64,000 bases of DNA, from assembly GCF_042453785.1 (NCBI RefSeq), contig NC_091675.1, positions 5,034,501 through 5,098,500 of the forward strand, in the 5' to 3' direction. This stretch comes from Malus domestica. Taxonomy: Eukaryota; Streptophyta; Magnoliopsida; Rosales; Rosaceae. Positions 45,611 to 55,019 of the stretch are shown in pieces (within the stretch, counting starts at the first letter, position 1; each line of letters begins with the position of its first letter). Below the pieces are notes generated by a model. The model ran no database searches. It was given only the letters and a program-made list of their open reading frames with translations, and had not been told where the DNA came from. The position numbers and the translations under genes are program-made.

Positions 45611-46896
45611 CATATATATTTTCATGGGAAATTGTTCGGTATTAGAAACATGACTCATTTTACATTTTATAATACAATTAGTTGAAGTTGATTTTTTTTT
45701 AAATTTAATTAATTGTATTTAATTGTGTTTGCGAAACACCGAAAAATTTCTGATATTTCTTTCTGTATTAAGCAGCTAGAGAGAGAATAACATTGACTAC
45801 CTTCCAAAGCCGACAAGCACAACCCGTCCACACAACTAGCATAAGATATGGCCAACTTCGCTATACTCTATTTTAGGGTTTCTCACCTTCGTCCTTCTAA
45901 CTTTTATTCTTCATAGTTTGGTCCATGAACATTTACAATTGTCTTTAATTAGGACAATTTGTTACTCTCTGTTATGAAAGTTGATACAAATAATCATGTG
46001 GCGTGACATAAGATGTAGGTAAAAACAAATAGACTTTTTCTATCTATAAAAAAATTGGTTGCACCCTTTCATTATTCTTCTATTTCTCAGCGTTTCTCTC
46101 TATCTATTGTTTCTTTAATATTTTTTTAGTTTTAGAGTGACAAAAGCAAACTCAATAACAACATGTCGGTGTAATCTATTTTGCTTTAGTCAGAATGCGC
46201 ATAAAAAGTAATCATATGTAGGGTTGAGGGATTGAAGAAACAAAATAATTCGTGCAACATGATATACAACCAATTATGTCGACTGATAGAAGATGAAAAC
46301 TAATTCACATCGACCGATCAATTGTCGGTTTGAAAAATCAATAAGCTACTTACAATAAATCCATTTAGTGTTTGCTATATTCCTTGTATCCCTTTCTATT
46401 TGTGCAAGTGTACTTCCTCTTAGTTTAGTGCATCGGACGATTACCAACCGATATGTCGGCACGGCGCGGTTTCGCCCAATACTCCACCCAATCCAGATCC
46501 AAGGCATAGTCACCCGATTGATGTCAATTTCTATAACAAACGTCACTATTGTCCTCATTAGATGCACTTTATATAGTTCAGGACCAAGTTGCGACGAGAA
46601 ATAATCTAAGAACCAAAGTGAAACCATTCCAAAAGTTAAGGAACACAATTGCAATTAACAGAATAGAAGAAAAATAACCTTGGCTTGGAGTGGAGTGAGA
46701 TGCATGAGTTTTAAGGGGACTGGAAAGCCTGGGAGGGTTTCTGACCAGAAAAAGAAAGCCAGGAAAAAGAGTTCTCGTGCAAAACAAAGAAATTTTATAC
46801 AAAACAAAGGAAAAGCAAACAAAAAATGTGCTCTCGTGGGAAGCGTCCCTTGTCTGCAGGGTATACTCAATTGCACCACATGTCACCTTTTATTTT

Positions 46897-46899
<3 letters not shown>

Positions 46900-46928
<29 letters not shown>
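46900..46928. repeat. (TC)n microsatellite in the likely CLE 5' UTR
   Basis: About 14 TC units, 130 bp upstream of the CLE start codon. Pyrimidine runs of this sort are common in plant 5' UTRs and may affect expression. Confidence 0.9.
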
Positions 46929-46932
<4 letters not shown>

Positions 46933-47059
46933 CTCAACACTTCCAAACAAAGTCATGCAGCTTTTCCACACTCTGCCTTTCTGAAACTCCCTCTTCAAAC
47001 CCCTCCTCTTTTCATCTCTCCTCTCAAACCTGAAAGTTGAAACCCCACAAGCCACAGTT

Positions 47060-47314
47060 ATGCAATTTCAGAAGTTCGTGGTGCTAATAGTCTTGGTCTT
47101 TCTCCCAATGCTGGTTTCCGGGGACAAGGAAAACACAATGCAACTTGGTTTGCGCAATCAGCACTACTCCTCGTCGTCACCGAATAAGCAAGCAGACAAG
47201 GAACAAGAGAATAATAAGCAGCAGCGGCGTTTGAATTCAAAGCACTCGTTTGAGGCCTTCTTTTCAAGCAAGAGGAGAGTTCCTAACGCTTCAGATCCTC
47301 TCCATAATCGTTGA
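47060..47314 (+). CDS. CLE-family signalling peptide precursor, 84 aa
   Basis: Single exon, MQFQKFVVLIVLVFLPMLVSG start. Residues 1-21 are a hydrophobic signal peptide; 22-60 are a variable polar region rich in Gln, Asn, Ser and Lys; the C-terminus ends FFSSKRRVPNASDPLHNR. The last 12-13 residues match the CLE motif (R-x-V-P-x-G-x-[ND]-P-L-H-N), with the basic KRR before it that precedes cleavage and the conserved prolines, aspartate, leucine, histidine and asparagine. The conserved glycine at motif position 6 is alanine here. CLE peptides are secreted, trimmed, often hydroxylated on proline, and sensed by CLV1/BAM-type LRR kinases. Which CLE subgroup this is cannot be settled by eye. ATG chosen as the only one giving a signal peptide. 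Confidence 0.85.
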   Translation: MQFQKFVVLIVLVFLPMLVSGDKENTMQLGLRNQHYSSSSPNKQADKEQENNKQQRRLNSKHSFEAFFSSKRRVPNASDPLHNR

Positions 47315-48442
47315 GGAATTAATCTGAAGCAACAAACAAATTAACGTTTTGAAGGTACAACTACTCATTTTGTCAACTTCATCAGGCTTCATCGGTAAAT
47401 GGTTTTTCTTAACAGACGTGGGTTCGGAGTGTGCCCACCTATATTAATCTATTTGGTTGTTTAGTATACCAAATTGTTGTGTAAATTGAACTTGTTAATT
47501 ATATTAGCACCGTCGGGCCCCTACCCCTTCAGAAAAGAAGCCTGAAGTGAACCTGAAAGTTCCTGTTTCTTTTTTGGATTGTCCATTTCTGTCCCTTCCA
47601 GTTCTCTAATTTTAGGTCTTTTTTTAGGATATGCAATGTACCAGTGAGAGATCAGTTGCTATATGTAGTCTGATACTTGTTTTAGTAGCCACGATTTTAC
47701 CCGCATTGCAATTTTTTGCTACTTATGTGTCTTCAACTTCAACGGCATCTTATTATCTTATTATCCTTGAACTTTCACGACACACGGTTGTATTGTTGTT
47801 GTTATATTCATGTCAATAAAATAAAGGAGTAAACTATATTTTACAACCTCTAACTTTGAACCACATAATTACAAATTCATACATTGTCCTTTGACGAAAT
47901 GTCATGCATAAACTTACGAACTTGTTGAGTAAGAATCCTTCATGTATATAAGGTTGGAATGGTGCTATCCACACTCACTTGTTAATTTTTATCTTTTAAT
48001 CTTCTTCAATTCATTTGATTTAATGATCAAAAATAAAAAAAAAGTTAATAAAAATAAAATAAAGTGTGGATAACAGCAACCATAAAAATTATTATATTAA
48101 TAGATGTTACGAGAAATTCACATAAAGATGATAACCTGGTTGCATTAGCTGTATCCTGAATGCTGTTGCCATTTGCCCCCCTCTCCCCCCCCCCCCCCCC
48201 AAAAAAAAACAAAAAAAAAAAAAAACTCCTTGCTTTGAGAAGCAAATTTGAAAATTGCCTTTTGACCGTTGAAATCTGTACGGATCATCCGATCAAGAAA
48301 AGAATAAGCACTTTTTAACTGCAAGAATTATAACTTTGAACTTGATTATTACAGTCAAACCATATATATTGATTAACTATCAAGCAAAGCAAAGGAAATA
48401 ATCTAGCAGTAGTATTGTGCAATGGAATTTATGGTCCAATTT
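47315..48442. other. Spacer between CLE and the first P450
   Basis: CLE 3' UTR, then AT-rich spacer. A 62-codon hydrophobic frame at 47631-47819 has no family match that I recognise and probably lies in non-coding sequence. A C-run followed by an A-run occurs at 48187-48225. Confidence 0.5.
47961..48081. repeat. Degenerate MITE related to the element at 7408
   Basis: Ends GGTGCTATCCACAC and GTGTGGATAACAGCAACC are imperfect complements and share the TATCCACAC/GTGTGGATA core with the hAT MITE at 7408-7576. No target duplication was found. Confidence 0.5.
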
Positions 48443-50372
48443 TTACGTGGAAGATAGCATGATCGGGCGTGGTTTGCAAATAGCCTCCAAGGGCTTCACC
48501 CTTGGCATCGTAAGCCCCAAGCCCTCACTCATGTCCACCTCCTCTTCACCAATCCTCTCCCACTCAAACGACTGAACCAAGCTTCCCAGCGCCAACCCAA
48601 TCAACCGGTTCGCTAGGCCGGCCCCAGGACACCCTCGCCTTCCAGCCCCAAATGGAATCAGCTTATACCCTTCGGATCCCTCACCGCTCCACCCTTCAAA
48701 CCTTTCCGGCTTAAACTTTTCGGGGTCCTCCCATATCTCAGGGTTCCTGTGGATAGCCCACGCATTGATCACCAGCATTGTGTGACGTGGGACGTCGAAT
48801 CCCCCTACCACGCAGTCCTCTGAGTTTTCATGAGGCACTAGAATTGGAAATGAAGGGTACAAACGATGCGTTTCGTTGATCACATTTTGTAAGTAGCTCA
48901 GGTTTGGCAAGTCTTGCTCTTTCAACACACGATGATCTGGTCCAATCTTGGTGTCTATCTCGGCTCTTAATTTCTCCATTGCATCCGGATGGTTTAGCAA
49001 GAGCGCCATTGCCCATTGTAGGGCTGTTGACGTTGTGTCTGTCCCAGCTACCAGCAACACCTACAATTAGTATTTGATTAGTAGACATTGATAATTCAAA
49101 GGGAGAGATTCTGTTATATCATCGAGACGATACACACCTGTGGCGTGACTTGGCCACCTATATCGTGATCACGTTTACTCAATGTACAAACGCGTGGTTC
49201 CGTGACCATATGACGAAAGATGCATACAAACAGATGTATACACATAATCACTCAAATATTTGATCAATGCATCTACCTATATCAGTTCATGTGGACAGGG
49301 ATGGGCATTTTATCCATGATTTTTATTATGAAAAGTTCATATTTAATATCGACTACGACTTTGATATCAAATTAGGAAGAACCATGGTATGTTTAGCCTA
49401 AATTTTCACTTAACTAGAACATTGCTGCATACAAAAAGAGTTGCAGGATTATGTGTAATTTACCAAAATGATTCCCTTGACGATTTCGTCGGTGTATAAT
49501 TGAGGCTCTGTTTGTTGTAGCGCCAAAAAGTTGTCGATCATCAATTTCTTCACCTCTTGGCCGTTCGATTCAAAACCCGCCGCCAAAATCCCACGGCGCT
49601 CCTCAATCAAACTCTGCAAGAAGCCGTCCATCTTTTTCATTAGCCTCACCATCTTCTTCTCCAACCCCGTCGCATCCGTCCACTGCAAAACCGGAAAAAA
49701 ATCTCCCAAATTCGTCGCCGCCGATAAGTGCACCGCCTCCCTCATCACCTCCCGGAAATTCTTTGCCTCCTCGTCCTCTGCCACGTCTTCGCCAAAGTAC
49801 CGCTTCCCCACCACCGTCATCGTCATCACGTTGAACGCAAGCTCCGTGAATTTGGACTTGAGCTCGACCTTTGACCTTTTCATGATCTGGGTCAGTAACA
49901 GACGGACTTCCCCTTGCCGGACGCTGGAAAACGCGGCGAGGCGGGAGGAGGAAAAAATCTCGAGAGTCATGATGCGGCGGAGGTTACGCCAGTGGTCGCC
50001 GTAGGGAGCCGCCGCGACGGTTGTGAAGTTGTAGTGGAAGTGTTTTCCGGCGAGCAGGCTTGGGCGGTTGGCAAAGGCGACGTCGTGCTTGGTGTAGCAT
50101 TCTTCGGCGGCAGAAGGGGAGGAAACCAGGAGGACTGCGCGGGAACCCCATTGGAGGAGGATGATTTTACCCAAGTTTGAAGAAAGGGATTGGAGGGTTC
50201 GGTGGACTGGATGTTTGAGGAGGTGGAGGTGGCCGATGATTGGAATAGATGGCGGGGAAGGGGGTGGATTTGTAAATTTGGGTTTTGGTTTAATTTTGGT
50301 GAGCAGAAATGTGAGGAAGATGGCGATGAGAGCTGAAGTAGTATACCAGAAGAAGGGCGACTGTTCTTCCAT
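48443..50372 (-). CDS. Cytochrome P450, CYP81 family, 508 aa
   Basis: Two exons: 50372-49464 (303 codons) and 49060-48443 (205 codons plus stop). The N-terminal membrane anchor (about 1-25) and proline hinge [17 protein letters not shown] mark an ER-bound microsomal P450. Motifs: I-helix AGTDTTS, ETHR (ExxR), FKPERF, and the haem loop [13 protein letters not shown] whose cysteine ligates iron. The intron between GIIL and VLLVAGTDT is the conserved CYP81/A-type position. The phrases [22 protein letters not shown] and LICKPR-like end place it in CYP81, a family of isoflavone 2'/3'-hydroxylases, indole glucosinolate and other specialised-metabolism hydroxylases. The substrate cannot be told from sequence. 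A paralogue of identical length lies at 60446 on the other strand. Confidence 0.92.
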
Positions 50373-51011
50373 CTTTTGATTGATTGATTTTTTTGGTCAA
50401 ATGTTGAGTTTTGATTCCTTTTCAGTGTTTTTGGTCATTTTCTTTAGTTTTAATTTGAGTTTTACTGCATAATTTTTAAAGATTTTGGCACTTTGTAAGG
50501 GAGACAGATTGACTGATCTCCTGGTTGAGTGTCCTTCTAATCCTTTTTTATTTGTGTAGTTAAGGTGAAGTCACTTTAATATTTTATATTATTATTATTT
50601 TTTATCTTATTATTTTTATAAAAAATTAATATAAAATATTGACATGATTTAATCATGATCGTACAAAATAGAAAATGATAAAAAGAACATCCAAACAGAA
50701 AGACAAACAATCAGCATAAATACCAAAGAAAAATAATGTAAAGAAATCAAAATTATTTGAGTGCAAGATAAGGCATAAAGTTGAGGAGCTAGAGATAAGA
50801 CAAATGGCAGACACTTGTTCTTGAACAGAGCCGCTATGGAACATTTTTTATTTAAATTTCAACATTGTTTAGAAGCAAAAGCATTACTTATGAAGAAAAG
50901 TACTTTTTAAAGAAGCAATCCCAACAAGCCCGTACTTTCTAGAGATGTAATCCCGAGCAAGACCGTAGACATTTACCTTAGGCAAGTCTTTGTTAATGGA
51001 TACATTGTATA
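50373..51011. other. Upstream region of the first P450
   Basis: AT-rich promoter-side spacer. Positions 50500-50712 hold a strongly decayed foldback resembling MITE family A (AATATTTTATATTATTATTA arms), not called separately because the ends are unclear. No gene is seen. Confidence 0.45.
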
Positions 51012-51231
51012 GGACTTGGATTGTCTACCCTTCAATTTCTGTGTCCTTCTCGTGCCCTCTTGTTTTTGTGATCACGGTTAAGTCACGTCAACATTTTATA
51101 TTACTATTTCTTTTTGTTTTATTATTTTTATAAAAAAATAATATAAAATATTAACGTGACTTAACTGTGATCACACAAAACAAGAGGGTACGGAGAGGGC
51201 ACCTAAATGGGAGGGCAGACAATCCAAGTCC
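51012..51231. mobile_element. Foldback MITE family A, copy 2, with 9-bp duplication
   Basis: Inverted repeats GGACTTGGATTGTCTACCC and complement, with CACGGTTAAGTCACGTCAAC in the arm. It is flanked by a perfect 9-bp duplication CATTGTATA at 51003-51011 and 51232-51240 (the boundary is uncertain by one base). Nine-base duplications point to a Mutator-type origin for this family. Confidence 0.88.
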
Positions 51232-51399
51232 CATTGTATAGCCATCATCCTTGAACTTATAGTTCCAGACTTCGAGTTGCATTTTTCTCTCAGTTTTTTT
51301 TTTTTTTTTCCTGGTTGTCTTTCAACTTAAATAATATATAAATTATGCACTCCTCAAACTGGAAATGAAGCAAAGGAGAATCAAGAAACGAAAATAAAC

Positions 51400-51560
51400 A
51401 AATGTGCATGACATTCTTCGGCGATGGAAAGCGAAGAGACCAGGACTCTACTGGAAACCCACTGGAGAAATAGAAGTTTGCCGTGTTTGGAAGAAAGAGA
51501 TTGGAGGGTGCGGTGGATTGGTTCCCGGAGAAGATGGAGGTGGCCAATAATGTATAATTT
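51400..51560 (-). pseudogene. CYP81 P450 fragment
   Basis: The minus strand reads [44 protein letters not shown], matching residues about 45-100 of both neighbouring CYP81 proteins. The proline hinge before it and everything after the EECH block are missing. Small in-frame changes (QWVSSRVLVSS) disturb the alignment. It is a relic of a third CYP81 copy between the two intact genes. Confidence 0.85.
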
Positions 51561-51737
51561 TGGAGTACTGAACGTAGTTTTGATCACTTGGTTGGTGATA
51601 ATAGCGGCATGTTGCCGAATAATTTTGGAGTACTGGATGTACTTTTGATCACTTGGTTGGCATGTTGCCGAATAATTTTGGATTATTGGGCGTACTTTTG
51701 ATCACCTGATTAGTGATATTAGCGGCAGAGTGTCGAA
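51556..51737. repeat. Three tandem units of about 53-65 bp
   Basis: Units start AATTTTGGAGTACTG / AATTTTGGATTATTG and end GTTGCCGAAT/GTGTCGAAT. The middle unit lacks about 12 bp (GTGATAATAGCG). Non-coding; directly abuts the CYP81 relic. Confidence 0.8.
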
Positions 51738-52319
51738 TAAATTTGGAGCCATAAAGCCTGATTCTTTTGGGCATATGGACCTTGGCCCTCCACATGACAT
51801 TCCAGCCCATTATTTTGGGCTTCCCGTTTTTTTTTTTTTTTTTTTTTTTGTTTACCCTCTGATGAGGTTATACAGATATCTCCGAAAGATAAGAAAAATA
51901 AATTACATCATTCAAAAAATAAATCCGACCCTCTGCTCAATGGGTCACGCGGCCTATAATTCTCTTTTCTGCATGACATTACCATCGCAATTATGTCTGC
52001 TTCTTTTTATCTTCTTTTGCTTTCTGCTTTGCTTTTGCTTTTGTTTCTGTTTCTTCTTTTCTCTTTTCTTTTCTGCTCTGCTTTTGCTTTTGTTTCCCAC
52101 TCCATTTCCTACAACTTTCAAAACTGTAGGGGTTGGATTATTTCTGCTTGCTGGGATGAAATATTAGGGAAGCATGATAGGAAAGCCACAAAGTTGCACT
52201 ACTGTCGCTAGCCAATTGCCTTTTACTTTTCCTTTTCTATTTTCCAACGCCTGCAGACTTGCTTTTGCTTTTTCTTTTCATTTTCTACTTTTGCTTTTGT
52301 TTCCTTTTTTTTTGCTGCA
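51738..52319. other. Pyrimidine-rich low-complexity stretch
   Basis: A T run of about 23 at 51828-51850, then repeated CTTTTGCTTTTG/TTTCTTTTC words to 52310. On the minus strand this is purine-rich and could represent the polypurine-side internal region of the truncated LTR element to the right. The hydrophobic frames here are artefacts of composition. Confidence 0.5.
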
Positions 52320-52383
52320 TGGTCACTGGGTTGAGATTCCGAGTTCGAGGGATCCGAGTCGGGAGCAAACGTTCTTTTGAGCT

Positions 52384-53083
52384 TTCACCTGCAAAGTCTT
52401 TGATCACCGGAGTCCTCATTCTTAAGAAGAAGGTGGAAAGAATGGGAACAGAGTCAGGGAAAACATCAGTGATGTGGGGGATGTTGAACCGCTTCTCGAA
52501 ATCCCTCTGGAACTTGGATTTCCAGTCAGGATCGCTGAAATCAATCTGCTATCAGCTCTGCCTCTTGCTCTGGGTGAAGATGCGGCTGAATGCGATCACT
52601 CTCGTTCGCCTAAGAGAAGGCGAAGCCTAGAAGCGAAGAGACCAGTGGGCTCGAAAGAGGCCTCGTGGATGAGGTCTCGCTTGATGTTCCTCGTGCGCTC
52701 GGCTAGGGCTTCCTGCTCCTCTTTGAGAGTTGTCGTGTCCTCCTGAAGATCGTGGAGGGGTACTTCTGGCCCAGCGATCTGATGCTCAGTAGCCGAATTT
52801 CAGTCATTGCGAATAACTGGATAAAGCTGTCATTGTGCTTCACAGCATTTGCTATGAACCCCAACGATTTCTTTGAGTTCTGGACACCCGCGGAGGAGCT
52901 TGGCGATGCTGATGATGCCATGACGACAGAAACTCTGTTACACATAGCGCAACGATAGCGCGAGTGTGACGAACTGATAGAAAGTGAAGACAGAGACAGT
53001 GAACGGAGAATCGAAGACTCTAAATCCCGCCCAAAATTATTGGTTTCGGCGTTGAGGGTTTTAAGACTCTGAACCGGCAACAA
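52384..53083 (-). pseudogene. Two host gene fragments inside an LTR element: small coiled-coil protein plus ATP-phosphofructokinase
   Basis: Reading leftward from the LTR, 53083-52600 first shows UTR-like sequence, then MASSASPSSSAGVQNSKKSL (about 52920), a hydrophobic stretch ending SLGQKY, one frame change near 52762, then HDLQEDTTTLKEEQEALAER and LFASRLRLLLGERE stop: a near-complete small plant protein with a membrane segment and coiled coil, function unknown. Next, 52545-52384 reads DFSDPDWKSKFQRDFEKRFN, then PHITDVFPDSVPILSTF and MRTPV. I recognise this as the N-terminal region of plastid-type ATP-dependent 6-phosphofructokinase (PFK4/5-like). The two are joined near 52600 in the same orientation. 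Neither is functional. Family names are from memory. Confidence 0.65.
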
Positions 53084-53456
53084 TGGAGAAAAACAGTAGT
53101 GAGAAGAATCGGATGTATAAGTTATAACCCCGCTAGGTTGCTCGATTTTATAAAATGTGACGCATCAGAACAAGGTCTGTGGAACAAACAGTTGGATTGA
53201 AAGGAGAGGGTGGAATGAACGGCCGGCCCGGCTTACTCCATCTCTCCCTCACCAAGTTCGTTGCCAATCCCTAAGTTTTCAATCCGTCCGAAGAGAACTG
53301 TGTCGCTTGAATTGCCCAAGTCGCCCGGGGGACTACAGATTCCCAAATGATATTAGTAAATAAAGTCGATGGGGGACTACAGATTCACGGTGGAGATGAA
53401 AAATTGAGAGAGAACCGACATAGTTTTTCGTGTCGATTTTCACATACGGCGCCAAA

Positions 53457-53798
53457 TGCTAATGCACAAAACCGGAGGTCTTAGAACAACGTAAATCCGA
53501 CCGTGAATATGCAAGAAAGTAAATAACACAAAATGTATCGTGGTTCACCCTAATGTTTAGGCTACGTCCACACTGATATTGTATTTCTCTGTTTGTGAGA
53601 GGATGAGAAGGTGAGAGAGCTATTTCCCATGACCTAAGAATTTGCCTCTCTTAATGAGGAGAGTGAGGAGTCCTTTTATAGAATAAGGGCTCCTCACTTA
53701 TTATATATTTGCCCTTTCATTTATTACATAATTACATTTGAGTCCCCCGAGTATTTATACGAGATCTAAATACGGAGACCCTAAGTATGGTACAAACA
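53457..53798 (-). mobile_element. LTR of a truncated LARD-type retroelement, with primer-binding site
   Basis: A 342-bp unit with TG...CA ends (minus strand TGTTTGTACCATACTTAGGG to GTGCATTAGCA). Next to it, 53441-53456 is the complement of TTTGGCGCCGTATGTG, a primer-site-like GGCGCC word, so the element extends to the left and carries the gene fragments described above. Words such as CGTGGTTCACC and GGCTACGTCCAC are shared with the LTRs at 24060 and 59057. The partner LTR on the left is missing. Confidence 0.72.
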
Positions 53799-53832
53799 AG
53801 TTACATGTATTTAATACAATCATAATCTTGAT

Positions 53833-54130
53833 GAGTAATGCTATTCATACCATATTTTTATACCATATTTCTATACCATCTTAGGTGATATCTGATGTAG
53901 ACAGCCACATCATTTGATAAATTTGCAAAACCTAAGGAAATGAAGGAGAAAGACTCCTCGTATATCACGATCATCATTTAATTAACTATTTTTTCTTAAT
54001 TATTAGTTTATTAAATAATAAACTAAATTTAAAAATCTGATTAATTCAAATGATGTGATTGTCCACATTAAATGCCACCTAAGGTGATATGAAAATGTGG
54101 TACAAAAATATGGTATAAATAGCATTACTC
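53833..54130. mobile_element. Mutator-type MITE, 298 bp
   Basis: Inverted termini GAGTAATGCTATTCATACCA and complement are flanked by a perfect 9-bp duplication AATCTTGAT at 53824-53832 and 54131-54139. The AT-rich interior has no ORF. It inserted just beside the LTR at 53457-53798. Confidence 0.9.
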
Positions 54131-54139
54131 AATCTTGAT

Positions 54140-54802
54140 AGCCAGATAGTGATTGTATTAAATACATGTATTTACATGAACTATATCTGACCGTTAGATG
54201 GTATTAAATATAATATTGACATAAATTATATTTGATTGTAGGTGATGATTATATTAAATACATCTAAGGATTATAGCTAATCATTTAGATTAATAGTTAA
54301 CTGTTATATGTTTCATTGTTTCTACTCTCAAATCATAATTAAAAACAAAAACAAAAACTCTCGAGCCCCACTTGATAAGGCAACAACCACAACCACGACA
54401 TGCACTTTCCAGTTTTCAATTATTTATTTTAAAAATTATTTGTCTGAAAATGCTTTTAAAATGACAGTAAACGTTTTTTGTAAAATTGAATTTGGGTTCC
54501 AAAAGCTTTTAAAGTGCTTTTTGGAAGAAGTACCAAATATTTGCTTCTTAAAGTGTTTTTATTTTTTTATTTTTTTATGATTCATTTGGATTTTTACTAA
54601 GGATTGGTTTCAAAAATATTTCACTACAAGTGTTTTCCGTCATTTTAAAAGTACTTCCAAACAAGTCCGATGACACTTTCTTATTATAGTGAGCGTCGAT
54701 TTCACATTAGATACTAGACCAAATTTACTTTTTATATTGCCAATTTTATAGTTGAATCTTAACTTTTATAGAACTAGAGCAAGTTTTAAGTGATGAGCCC
54801 AA
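54140..54802. other. Spacer, no gene seen
   Basis: AT-rich. Partial repeats of ATTAAATACAT-type words also occur left of the MITE. No transposon ends or coding sequence supported. Confidence 0.5.
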
Positions 54803-55019
54803 CAACCTACTAAACTAAACATGGTAAATACCAATACTAAACTAAACATAGTAAATACCAAAAATATATATGACAATATTTAGGAATTTCTTATATATTC
54901 ATTAATCTCCAAAGTGGAGTATATATAGGAGTTACAATTGGTATTACATATGTACTTCACCAATGTGGGACAATAAACTACTATTTACACTTTAACTAAT
55001 ATATAACTCGCAACACTCC

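Larger units (their letters stand above)
44285..47059. other. Spacer between HOS15 and the CLE gene
   Basis: No gene supported. It includes the HOS15 promoter (right of 44284) and the CLE promoter and 5' UTR (left of 47060). Several short frames at 46346-46886 overlap on both strands and lack codon or motif support. Two dinucleotide microsatellites and one small tandem duplication are listed separately. Confidence 0.5.

Noticed and set aside
47631-47819. 62-codon hydrophobic frame downstream of CLE
   Set aside because: No family resemblance, no start context or splice evidence; probably 3' flank.
49531-50004. 157-codon plus-strand frame
   Set aside because: Antisense shadow of the CYP81 first exon, which has full family motifs on the minus strand.
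51993-52211. Leucine/phenylalanine-rich frames resembling membrane proteins
   Set aside because: They come from a pyrimidine-rich low-complexity tract and appear in several frames at once.
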